Source of the DNA: Craterostigma plantagineum
Taxonomy: Eukaryota > Streptophyta > Magnoliopsida > Lamiales > Linderniaceae
DNA: 64,000 nt
Direction: 5' to 3'
Assembly: GCA_027422505.1 (NCBI GenBank)
Contig: JAPQWV010000674.1
Location: forward strand, 62,001-126,000
Shown here: in pieces, positions 31,497-42,236 of the stretch
Position numbering within the stretch: the first letter of the stretch is position 1
Layout: every line of letters begins with the position of its first letter
The notes under the pieces: generated by a model
Database searches by the model: none
The model's input: only the letters and a program-made list of their open reading frames with translations
What the model was told of the DNA's origin: nothing
Made by a program: the position numbers and the translations under genes

Positions 31497-34400
31497 GTGC
31501 TTGATTGCCCTTCCGCTCCATTTGTCCTCGTCGAGCATAGTACGACCCGCGCAAGCCGAGCGCATGCTCATAATTCCTGAGCATTTCCCTCAGCTTCAGG
31601 CGCTTCTCGACGTCATCTAGCAATTCCATCAGGAGCGGCTGTTCTCTCAAGAACCGATGAATTCTCAGCATCGTCTCTCGGTTGATTTCTTCCAACCTTT
31701 GCTCTATATTCCTCCTGATGACCTTGAGCGTTCCGTCGCAAAATTATGAATCTCAGTCTTCAGCATCAACCTAGTCTTCTTGGTGATTGGATTGTGGTAG
31801 GTGATGCCTAGGACTGAGCTGATGTGCACATGTTTGCTTGGAAGCCATTCTATCTCATGTCCTTTGTTGAGCGGTGCGGTCATGTTGACCTTCTTCATGT
31901 TGCTCTCCAGAGCCATCTGAAGGTCATGTGCAGCGAAGTACTTGACTTGGCGCATCATGAACCAGTGGAGCCCCTCGAGACCTTCTTTCAAGCCTTGAGG
32001 ACCTTTGTACTTCTCCACGTACAGCTGATAGAGGTTTTATACCTCGTCGGCAGGGACGTACGGTAGATCGCTGTCGCTTAATTCCTATCGGGTTCTATCT
32101 ACTCACTCGATAACGTAGGTTGGGGTTGAAAGACCTCCTTTGGCACAGTAGACGCTGAGAAGCTGGCAGATAGAATATAGACTCTGATAATGATTCCTTG
32201 CTTGCGCTTTAGTCATCTTCAACCTTACATCAGGTCCAAGTTGAGTCAGCATCCAGATGTAGGTCATCCTCTTCTGCTGATCCCAGTGAGAGATCCTCGT
32301 TCGGCTTCTTGACCCTGTCTGGTGACCTCCAGATGTGTTCACGAACTTCTTCAAGGAAGGGGATTTCGATTATGATGTTCTCCCATGGCATGTCGATCCG
32401 AACGGTCCATGACATTTGTCTTGTTGGGGAAATCGCTCGTTGCGCGATCAACTCTGGTAGCCTTGGGATATATTGCTGGTAATTTTCCCCTTCCTGAAGT
32501 TCTTCATCTTCTATGAGCACGAGGTCTACTGAGGCTTGTTGTAGGAAGTGTCGAACGTCCTGAAGCCGTTGTCTTTGATGTTCATCGGGCATGGAATGGG
32601 TTATCCACTGTCCTTCGAATATGCATTTGTCTAGGACCTCGTGTGGGTTGACACCATGTCCTAATGGTCACGGTTGGTTTGGAGCAGTTGAGGGAGTTGC
32701 CTGAGTCTGCGCTAGGGCGACAAGCGTGGCAGCACTTGCTTCTTCTTCCGGAAAGGGGCTTGAGAAGGTTGGTGGTGTGGGTGGAGGCGTCCTTATTTGA
32801 AAGGTTGGTGGGTCGATGTGGGTTTGGGTTTGAGTGGTGCGGCGCGTGGTGGTGGTTGTTTGGGTAGTGGGTTGTGAGGTTCCAGCGTTGTCTGCGTCGC
32901 GCCAGGGTTTTGTCTCTGATTCCTTGTGATTATCCTTGGCCTCTTCTCCCCCTCAGGATGGCCCTGATCATCTGGGTCATCATGTCGGCGTTTGGAGTGG
33001 GAGCCTTGGCCACGGCACGTTTCGGATGGGTCAACTAGACGGTGGAAGAAATTTTCTTCTTCCGGCATTCGTGTGGTCAATTCCAACAGCCTGGCGACCA
33101 GAATTGAGTGGAGTTCGCCGATGGGTACTGTGGCAGGATTAATTAGGTTGTGGGTGAGGATGGGTGTGGGGATATTTGAGGATAGTATGGGTTGAGTGGG
33201 TGTGAGGATGGGTTGTGATGAAGACGGCTCCGAGACGGGTGCTTTCCCACGATCTTGGCGGGACGTCTCGTGGCATTGCGCACGCTCTCCATAATTTTGT
33301 CTTCATAATTCTTCAGCGCGTTAGCGAGAGCGGCCTGAAGTCTATCTTCAGTCACGTACGGAGCGGATGCCTCCGTTGTGGATGGTCCAGAACGATTGAT
33401 GTCGGTTGTTATCAACCCTTGAGCTAACACCGGCTCCTCAGGTTGGCAAGCAGTCACTTGAGGTTGTGACTGTTGGAGACTTTCACCCAATCCTTGAGTC
33501 GAATCTTGAGATTCTCCTCTATGGGTGTTTCGACAGGTTCTGATTGAACCTGTGAACCAGACACCGGTATGTCGTGCAGCGGCTCAAGAGTGAGTGAAGG
33601 AAGGTCCGCAGCACTTGACGGTAATATCGACGCGATGTCTGGTGCGGTGGTGACGACGGTGAAGATGGACACAAGTGATACACTTAGTCGTCTTGGAGTC
33701 CTTCTTATCAACTGAATCTACTCATCTGACTCCGTGTCTGATGGGGTAACCGTGCTGCATCCTCACTGGCCTCGTGCTGCATCCTCACTGGCCGGTTCCA
33801 TCACCGGAGGCTCAATGGGTTGTATTGTTGAAATTAGAGCCTCAGTTTCTAGTGTAGTAGCCAGCGGTAGTGAGATGTGCCCCGTTTCTGCCTCGGGCTG
33901 TGCTGTTAGAATACCTTCCTCAATAGGTTCTTCGAGCACGCCGACAATGATGGTCACTTCAGCACTAAGTGACACTTGTGGAGCTTCGCGTTCCAACTTT
34001 TGAGCCACGGCATCTATCAACGTGGACTCAACATCTGGCAGTGTTTCCTCATGAGTTGGGGGCTTCATCTCTAGTTCCCGAGCCACTTCATCAATCATCG
34101 TGTCTTCAGGACTAGGTTGTTGTTGTGGAGGGCTCACTCGGAACTCTGTCGGGGGCCCTCGAATCATCTGCTCAGTCAAATGATGTTCTCGACAGTACCT
34201 CTGACATTCATCTCCCGTGGGATCGGCGAGACGTAGCAGCTCGAGCGGATGGCCATCGATGGCTGAGCTAGGTCCGCGAGCCTGGGGTTGTGGAAGAACT
34301 TGAGCCTAGGTGGCTGATAGTTTCCTCCCGGAGGCAGACGAGGAATATTCTGCTCATACAACTCCATTTGTTGTCGGATGATGACGGAGAACCGTCTCGC

Positions 34401-35027
34401 ATACGGCACATTTTTGGATTCGTTCTCTTTCTGTCTGATCTGTTCCGCGAGTTCGTTCCAAATCAGTTGAGCGAAATTGTGATTCCGCGAGAACATTACT
34501 CCGTGAAATATCCGGAGGATGTGGCCATTGCCTTTGTCGAAACCTGCATGCTTCGGGGACAAACACTTATTGATTATACCAAAAAGTGTCTTCCACGGAT
34601 GGGGAATCCCGTTGCTCTGCATCTGAGCTAGCTTGGTGAGCGGCGGACAGTACCCCGTCTGGAGGAAATCATGCACCAATTCTGCATCTGATTGGAGGGG
34701 GTCGTAATTTGGGCTGTGAGGGAGGTCGAGCAGAAGTCTGAGATCATTCTTGCTCATACAGACGTGACTCGTCCCTACAACTGTGGTGAAGTGATACGCC
34801 CCGTTCATGATGAGGCTCTAGATCATACCCCAAAACTGCTGGAGGTAGACCATCGGCACTGAGGCCGTCACGGTAAGAGCACGCCATAGTGGTTGGCCTT
34901 GTAGTATGGACACGATGATGTCGTCTGGACACCGGCAGGTGGTCAGATCTAGTTGGAAGTTCGTGTCGTGTACGTTAAGGTGTAAAGCCTTCTCGTAGAT
35001 CTGGTTGTAGGTAGGGTAGTGATCCAT
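31497..35027 (-). pseudogene. CopH third ORF (copia extra protein), broken into about ten frames
   Basis: An approximately 1,150-codon region between spacer and polypurine tract. Order from the N-terminus: TNFQLDLTTCRCPDDIIVS and VPMVYLQQFWG (35,027-34,818); SKNDLRLLLDLPHSPNYDPL, GIPHPWKTLFGIINKCLSPK and FAQLIWNELAEQIRQ (34,808-34,176); an acidic low-complexity part (34,179-33,454); a basic SKRRHDDPDDQGHPEGEKRP segment (33,086-32,793); FLQQASVDLVLIEDEEL, LPELI and MPWENIIIEIPFLEEV (32,592-32,230); RISHWDQQKRMTYIWMLTQL (32,354-32,103); RQVKYFAAHDLQMALESNMK (32,018-31,704). The function is unknown. I recall similar sequence after copia pol in asterid genomes. No envelope-like membrane segment is obvious. 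Confidence 0.8.
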
Positions 35028-38000
35028 CTGAAATACAAATTCAAGTCATTAGTTAGATTTTTAGTCGAAGTTCGAATTTATCAAACCATAATGATGAAGC
35101 TCTTTATAACATGTTTGATAAAGTTGTAGTGAAAATGTCAATGCACATATAGGTCATATAGAGTGAATTTTTGAAGAAATAATTTTATTTCGACATAGGC
35201 ATGTAAGTTCAACAAAATTGGTCGAAAATTTTTAATTGTTAAAATACTATTCACTCCGTGCTTTTTATCGCGCGAGAGTTTGAAATTCTCAATTGAATTG
35301 CCTAAATGTGATTTTGAAGTGTATATTTGCGATTGAAAATTTTATTCGCTAATGATAGCTACAGTTGAAAAAGGACTTAGAAAATTTCTAAGTGTCTTGA
35401 ACTTAAGTTGTGGTACTGTAGCCGAGAAGTTTTACGATCGAGAAAAATTTTCGTGTAAATTTACGATCGAGAAATTAGATTTCCATGTAAATTTACGATC
35501 AAAAATTGTCGCAGTTGAATAAAATTTTTCGCTATGAAATTTATTGAGCGAGAAAGATTTTCGATTTTAAAAAGGTTTTTCGCTGCGAAATTTCACGATC
35601 CAGAAGATTGTCAAAGAGAGACTAAGTCAACCAGAAAATTTCGATCGATCAAATTATCGCTGTGTGCTCTTACGATCGAGAAATTTTATCGTCGAAAAAA
35701 TTAATTTTGCACTGCTAAAATTTTCGACCGAGAACAAGATTGAAATCGAAATTATCGACTGTAAGTTTTGCGCTCGAAAATTAAGAAAAGGAATTGCATA
35801 TATGTTATCCATTCAGTTCGGTAATCTTCTCTCTCGCATAAAATCAAAAATCAATTTCTCGATTGTAATTACTTTTCGATCAGCGCTATTATGTGAACGA
35901 CCAAAAAGAAATTTAGCGATCGAAAATATTTTATGATGCAAACAGTAAATCAATCAAATTGAAACTCAATTGACACTGTTTGCGATAGAGAAAGTTCTTC
36001 GACGCCTTTAAACACTTGAAAAACCCAGCGTAGTCGAACTCAAAATCAACCTTTAAGAACGCAAATAATCGAAGCGATATGTTCCCATAATGGTTAATAC
36101 TATCTTAAATGCAGATTTAACCCAGATTATACACCTAGAATGCTCGTAAATACTGCAAACTATCATTCGAGTTTGCACATTCAGTACAACCGAGATTTTA
36201 ACACAGAATCAGGCGAAAGATCACAGAATACAGATGCAAATCTAGTTTAAATTCGCGATAACCCCTAAAAGAAGTCAAATTTCAAAAGACGAAAGTTAGA
36301 TGAAAAATTGAAAGATTTTGAAGATTTTGACGTTCGTCTTTTGAGAGAAAAGGTTTTGCGCGATAGAATTTGACTGTTGAATTTTCGATTGAGGGTTTTG
36401 CGTGTATTTGGGAATTTTCGACTGCAAGAATTAAATTCGTTAAATGGGCTGATTAGACGTTTATTCGTCACTTGTAATTCAAGGCCCATTATTGTTTGCG
36501 AACGAAAAATTTGCGATCGAAAAATTTGGTACCTATTTTGATTTTCGCTCGAGAAATTGAAGCAAAAATTGCCATTTGGTCCCAAGTTAATTTTCGATCG
36601 ATAATTTGTGATCGGAAACTACAAATTAGCCCAAATTTTTCTATTGAAATTTTTTTTTCAAAATATTTCAGACAGACCCTAAGCTTAAGTATTTAATCAC
36701 ATAATTGCTCCCCTGGATTTGAAAATAAATGCAATTAACTCCCTGAAATTTCGAATGATGACATCTGGCTCCAAAATCAGATTTCGCGACTCTGCAAAAC
36801 TTTAGAGCAAAATGTTCGAGAATGATTAGAGTTAATTATGGAGGTAATACCTGTTTTAATGAAGCTCCCACTTAATACGAGAAAATTCGTTAAATTCAAA
36901 ACCATAGAAAGATGTTAGCGATCTAAAATTTAACCAACAAACAAATTTTATGCCCAATACTCCAAGTCTTGAAGAATTCTTGACCTCCACATTGTTTCTG
37001 CAACACTTAGAGGAAGATCATTAAACATTAAAAATATCTGGAGCTTTTAAGGCATATGTTTGTAAATGCTCCCCCTCAAATAATGCACCAAAATTTGAGA
37101 TACGCGAATTCAACACATTTAACCTAGATACATGTTTCCCTATACATGTAACTTTCATTTTCGCGCGAGGGTATGAGCAAAAATAGATCGCATTTAACAA
37201 GTCAATGCATATGAAATATAAAATTTCATTTCAAAATATGCGATTTTTATGCGATTTTTTTTTTTTTTATAGTGAAGTAAATTTTTCAGAAAAAAATATC
37301 ATATATCTATATATATAATTTTTCATACGCATATTAATATTATTAATAGTATGGGGTCAGATTATTTTGCTACGATCATTGTCACGCCTAAAATTTCACA
37401 AGACACTTGAAAAGATCACATACCGCCAAGTCATGTCGTCAAACTAAAGAGTCCTAAATTCATAGAATGATCAATTTCGACAACTCTCACTGGGTTCACT
37501 CTAGCACTCGATTTTTTTTACCTTGGGATGATTATATTTATATCACTCTAGTCAACAGAAGCAATCTTAAGTCAATTTATCTGTGATCGAGGCGTTTTTA
37601 ATCATTTCACCTTTGCAAAAGATCGTCGATGTGGAATCGTAGACTGTGAAAGGTTTTAATTTGGCTCTGACTAAGAAGGGAAGGATAGTTTCGAAATTGT
37701 GGACTAAGGATCTTCCTTTTCTTCGTCGTTCTCCTCCTTTTTGCCGTTTTTCTTCTTATTATTTATCTTTCTCAACCTTTAACGATTTTTTTGACTCAGT
37801 CTGCACTTGCTCAAGCTGAAGCTCCGCTTCCCTACGAGGCTGAGAGATTATCTAAGGCGAAGATCTTCTTGTTCATTCTCGGGCCACGTGCTCCTTTTCT
37901 CTTAATCCCTAGTGAGGTTTCAGAGATTAACGATTTGAAGAAGTTCGCAGTTGTAGAATTCGAACCCAAGGCCGTGCTCCTCTTCTCGTTGTCTCAATAT

Positions 38001-38878
38001 AAGACAGGATTATCGTTGGAGAAGTTCACTTTGTGGTGCTCCTTTTTCCAGCCGTTCTGACGAGTGTACGAGATTATCGATGGAGAAGTTCACAGCAAGA
38101 TCCATGCCCCCTTCTAATGATATGAGATTGTGATAGTCAAGGGGCAGGTTCTTTTGAACTGCTTTTTGTGCGTTGGGCATTCCTCGTGTGCGTTTTCCAC
38201 CTTATTTTGTCATCTTTTTCTTTGTCGTCTCTTTTCTCCCCCTCCTTTTCTCGATTGACTATCCCATCGAAGACTTAGTTGTTTTGTTGAAGGCTCGGAG
38301 GATGTTCAAGTGAAGGAAAGGATATCGGAGAAGGCTCAAAAGGATGACTAAAGGCTATATTAAAGGATTGAAATTTTCTATATGTAAGGCCAAGTGATGA
38401 ATTTCCTAAGTGCTCCAATAATTTTCCTAAAATCTAACGAAAGGTGATGAAGCCAATAATCACTGGTTAAGAGAAGCAATTGATGTGTGACTCACTCAAG
38501 AATAAATCAGTAGAAAGGAAAAATAACAGGCCAGAATTCTTACTTATGTAAAGTGGCTTTGTGTCTAGTGGAGCAAACTAACTGAGCTTAGACACAAGAA
38601 TGCGACTTCGACTGACAAAATTAAGCAAGTAATCAGTCACATGCCAAGAAAATTTAATTGTGACATAGATCGAGCATCCTAAAGATTTCTTCATTCCCCC
38701 ATATTATAGGTATATGTGTATTTATATATATTATATATATATTTTTTTATTATCACGCAAGATAAGACAAATGAGCATGGAAAACACATAGAATAGAGCA
38801 TGTGATAGCATAGAAGATCAGGTAATGCACATATCACGGAAAATTCAACATGCCTAATTTTCCGACAAGGAAGTGGAA
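35028..38878 (-). other. CopH spacer between pol and third ORF
   Basis: Nearly 4 kb without a sense reading frame. The part next to the third ORF (35,230-36,650) is crowded with CGATCGAAAA/CGAGCGAAAA motifs, like the leader before gag. The part near pol has a TA-rich stretch (38,705-38,750). The plus strand at about 37,680-38,270 has a pyrimidine-rich, partly open antisense region with a counterpart in CopD (see findings). Confidence 0.7.
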
Positions 38879-40075
38879 TCATTTTTCATCCAATGCCTTG
38901 GTGAAAATGTCGGCTAGTTGATATTCTGTTTTCACAAAGTACATGTCAATGGTGCCTTTTTTTACGTGATCTTTGATAAAGTGATATCTAATGTCTATGT
39001 GTTTCATGCGTGAATGGTGAACAGGATTGCACGTAATTGCGATGGCACTTTGGCTATCACTATTTATGGGTATATTATTCAAATTGTACCCATAATCACG
39101 AAGCTGAGTCCGCATCCATAGCATCTGGGAGCAACACCTGGCGGCTGCGACGTATTCAGCTTCAGCCGTCGAAGTTGAGACGCAATTTTGCTTTTTGGAT
39201 GACCAGCAGACTAGCTTTTCTCCTAGAAATTGAGCGCCACTGGTGGTGCTTTTCCTATCCATACGAAAACCTGCATAATCAGCATCAGTGTAGCCAATAA
39301 GTTTGATGTTCGTACCTTTAGGATACCATAGTCCTAAGGTAGTAGTGCCCTTAAGGTAGCGAAGAATACGCTTCACTGCGAGCATGTGGGATTCTTTGGG
39401 TTCGGCTTGGAAGCGGGCACAAAGACAAGTGGCAAACATGATATTCGGCTGACTAAATGAGAGGTACAGAAGAGATCCAATTATGCTCCGATAGAGTGTG
39501 ATGTGGACCGATTTTCCTGTGGGATCGGCATCCAACTTGCAACTTGTTGACATGGGAGTGCTGAGAGGCTTGCTCTGATCTTGATGGAACTTTTTCAGGA
39601 TATCCTTAATATATTTTGTTTGACTGATAAATATCCCATCATCGAGCAGCATGACTTGAAGTCCTAGGAAAAATTGCATCTCTCCCATGTGGCTCATTTC
39701 GAATTTACTCTTCATGAGATCTCCAAACTTCTTGCAAAGCCGTGGATTTGTTGAACTGAAAATGATGTCGTCGACGTAAACCTGAACGACCATCAGATCC
39801 TTGTCTTGCCATTTGGTGAAGAGGGTCGTATCGATTGTTCCTCGAATAAATCCAGACATTACGAGGAAGTCACTCAGGATATCATACCAAGCACGTGGGG
39901 CTTGTTTTAGTCCATAGAGAGCTTTATCCAATCGATAGACGTGATCGGGATGTTGTTGATCAACGAAGTCGTCCGGCTGAGCGACATAGACTTCTTCTTT
40001 AAGTACGCCGTCGAGAAAGGCGGTTTTAACGTCCATGTGATAGACCTTGATGGCTTTATGAGCCGCATAAGCCAA
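38879..40075 (-). CDS. CopH reverse transcriptase-RNase H (398-residue open part)
   Basis: Longest open piece of CopH pol. It holds the second half of RT and the whole RNase H. RT landmarks: [13 protein letters not shown] (residues 11-23), [17 protein letters not shown] (49-65) and the active site YVDDI with D102 and D103. Connection: [20 protein letters not shown]. RNase H has YTDADYAG (D264), [10 protein letters not shown] (E305/E307), NSDSQSAI (D340) and ends [12 protein letters not shown] with a stop. The enzyme would copy the element RNA into DNA in cytoplasmic particles. The 5' third of RT lies upstream in another frame, so this is not a complete protein. The start given is only the first Met after the break. 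Confidence 0.9.
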   Translation of the reverse strand: MAYAAHKAIKVYHMDVKTAFLDGVLKEEVYVAQPDDFVDQQHPDHVYRLDKALYGLKQAPRAWYDILSDFLVMSGFIRGTIDTTLFTKWQDKDLMVVQVYVDDIIFSSTNPRLCKKFGDLMKSKFEMSHMGEMQFFLGLQVMLLDDGIFISQTKYIKDILKKFHQDQSKPLSTPMSTSCKLDADPTGKSVHITLYRSIIGSLLYLSFSQPNIMFATCLCARFQAEPKESHMLAVKRILRYLKGTTTLGLWYPKGTNIKLIGYTDADYAGFRMDRKSTTSGAQFLGEKLVCWSSKKQNCVSTSTAEAEYVAAARCCSQMLWMRTQLRDYGYNLNNIPINSDSQSAIAITCNPVHHSRMKHIDIRYHFIKDHVKKGTIDMYFVKTEYQLADIFTKALDEK

Positions 40076-40743
40076 TAAGAGACGAATGGCTTCAATTCGA
40101 GCAACAGGAGCATACGTTTCGTCGTAGTCAATGCCTTCCTGTTTGTTGTATCCTTAGCAACTAATCGTGCCTTGTTCCTGATCACTTCGCCATCTTCATT
40201 CGTTTTGTTCGTAAATGCCCATTTTGTTCCAATGATAGTTTTCCCATGCGGACGGGTACTTATTTTTCGCACTTGAAGACATTCGAATGGGTTGATTTCC
40301 TCTTGCATTGCAATAATCCAATCCGGGTCTTGTAGTGCGTTTGCTACCTTAGTGGGCTCGTTTTGGCTTAAAAAACAGCTGAAAAGACTGTGTTGATGTC
40401 GTGTCCTTACTCCGCTCGAAGGATGGCCAATAATCTGATCAACCAGGTGAGCTCTAGTCCACTTGCACTCATGTGGCAAAGCTGAAGATGATGCATCAGC
40501 CATTTGTGGATCTAGATTTCCAATGAACTTCGATTGTTCATTAGTGTGAGGAAGTTCCAAATCTGCACTGGGAGGGAGCGACTCTGATGATTCTTCATCA
40601 ACACCCACGGTAGGTTCTTCATTGTTCTGTGGCAAATCTGAATCGGGTGAGGTAGTGACTGTTGTAGAACTTGGTACATCGGCCTCGTCGGGTGTATAAT
40701 TGACGGTGACTGACGGATGTAGAGTCTCAAAGAGGGAATCCAA
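40076..40743 (-). pseudogene. CopH RT N-terminal part and linker, frameshifted
   Basis: The stretch 39,907-40,743 is open but shifts out of the RT frame. It begins with an acidic Ser/Pro-rich linker, then LPHECKWTRAHLVDQIIGHP, NEPTKVANALQDPDWIIAMQ and GTKWAFTNKTNEDGEVIRNK, the RT N-terminal motifs. After RLVAKD the frame is wrong, and the true RT continues in the neighbouring frame at 40,075. Confidence 0.85.
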
Positions 40744-40789
40744 GTCTTAGATCTTCGTCTGGCGGTGATTGCTGAGTTATTGCCATCTT

Positions 40790-41640
40790 CTATTGGCTTT
40801 GTGCCAACACACCAGTGAATACGGGTTCTGAGATGTTGTTTTCAGAAGCCAATGAGATGAGCACGGGTCCTGAACTATTTTGTTCAGAAGACATCTCGGT
40901 CACTTCGTGAAAAGTGACGTTGTAGCTTTCCTTAATCGTCCGGGTGGACTTGATGTATACTCGGTACGCTTTTGATCTTGAAGAATAACCGACGAAAGTT
41001 GCTTCGAATGCTTTAGGGTTGAACTTTACACGTTGCTCTTTGTCGTTCGCCACAAAGCACTTGCACCCGAAGACTTTAAAGGAGATGTTGGGTACTCTTT
41101 TGTAAACAATCTCGTACGGAGTTTTGTTGAACCGTTTGTGAACCACCGTCCTATTTTGGGTATTTACTGCTTCAGCCCAAAGAAAATGTGGAAAGCCTGA
41201 ATGGATCAGCATTGTACGAGCGGCTTCCACTAGGATTCTATTTTTCCTTTCAACGACTCCATTTTGTTGAGGTGTTTTTGCGGCCGAGAATTGTTGACTT
41301 ATTCCAAGTTTCTAATAAAACTCACTGACTTGATTCTTGAACTCAGTGCCATTGTCTGTTCGAATAACTTGAATAGTCTGTTGCAGCAGATTCTGAGTAG
41401 TGTTCACAAAGTCGATAATCAAGTCCCCTGTCTCATCTTTGGTTCGGAGGAACTTTGTCCAAGTGTAGCGAGAGAAGTCATCGACGATTACTAGCACGTA
41501 CTTGCGTCCACTGATACTATGTGTCTGCATTGGACCACAGAGGACCATGTGGATTAGTTCCAATGGTCGAGAGGTAGACGCAATTTGCTTGACTTGATGA
41601 GACACTCGCTTCATTCTTCCTAATTGACATGCCGAACAAT
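40790..41640 (-). pseudogene. CopH integrase
   Basis: Two pieces. At 41,312-41,614: LELIHMVLCGPMQTHSISG (catalytic D/G region with D replaced by V in this copy), VLVIVDDFSRYTWTKFLRTK with the conserved Asp, then RTDNGTEFKN. After a stop comes the TPQQNGVVERKN region. At 40,790-41,230: AARTMLIHSGFPHFLWAEAV, VFGCKCFVAND and FEATFVGYSSRSKAYRVYI. The domain order is that of a copia DDE integrase. In LVMDLCGP-type motifs the first catalytic residue is Asp, so the Val seen here would inactivate the enzyme. Confidence 0.82.
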
Positions 41641-42158
41641 GATGCCATAAGTGGTAGTATAGTTGGAAGACCGTGAACCAACTTTTTCGTAGAAAGGCGT
41701 TGGAGAGCTTTCATATTTAGATGAGACATTCGTTGATGCCATAAGCTGTTTCTCTGTAAAATAGTCTGAGAGATGAGGCATACAGCTGTCGAGGGTCGCA
41801 CGGACGTCAGGTTGATCGTGTAGAGATTGGATTTCCGAAGTTCGTAGAGGAGTTCTGTATCATGACTGTCCAAAATTCTGCATCGGTCAGCGTGGAAGAC
41901 CACTTGAAATCCTTTATCATAGAACTAGCCTATGCTGAACAAGTTATGGCGGAGACCTTCGACATAAGGGACATCTTTTATCTTCAGATTTTCCAAAATA
42001 ATATCCCCACCTCCAAGAATGGGAGCTGAGTCATTGTTTCCGAATCTGACTTTGCCGTTTGGTCCGTCTTTGTAGTTGATCAGCAGCTCTTGATTTCTAG
42101 TCATGTGTGTGGAGAAACCAGAGTCGAGGTACCACACACGATGGATCTGCAAAAACAA
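41641..42158 (-). pseudogene. CopH protease and GAG-pre-integrase
   Basis: The protease at 41,925-42,158 has VWYLDSGFSTHMTRNQELL with the catalytic D-S-G intact, then VEGLRHNLFSIG. An in-frame stop follows. The frame resumes at 41,903 with MVFHADRCRILDSHDTELLY and HQRMSHLNMKALQRLSTKKL, which holds the HxxxH part of the integrase zinc domain. Together these cut the polyprotein and lead into integrase. Confidence 0.82.
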
Positions 42159-42236
42159 GTTAGGGAGCTTTAGGTACCCACTTAAGCATGGGTCCTCTCA
42201 GATTAGCAGATATGGATTTAGGTTCAGATATGGTTC

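Noticed and set aside
37791..38060. Host gene fragment on the plus strand in the CopH spacer
   Set aside because: No host family recognised, and the neighbouring DNA aligns with CopD spacer. Kept only as a possible antisense ORF.
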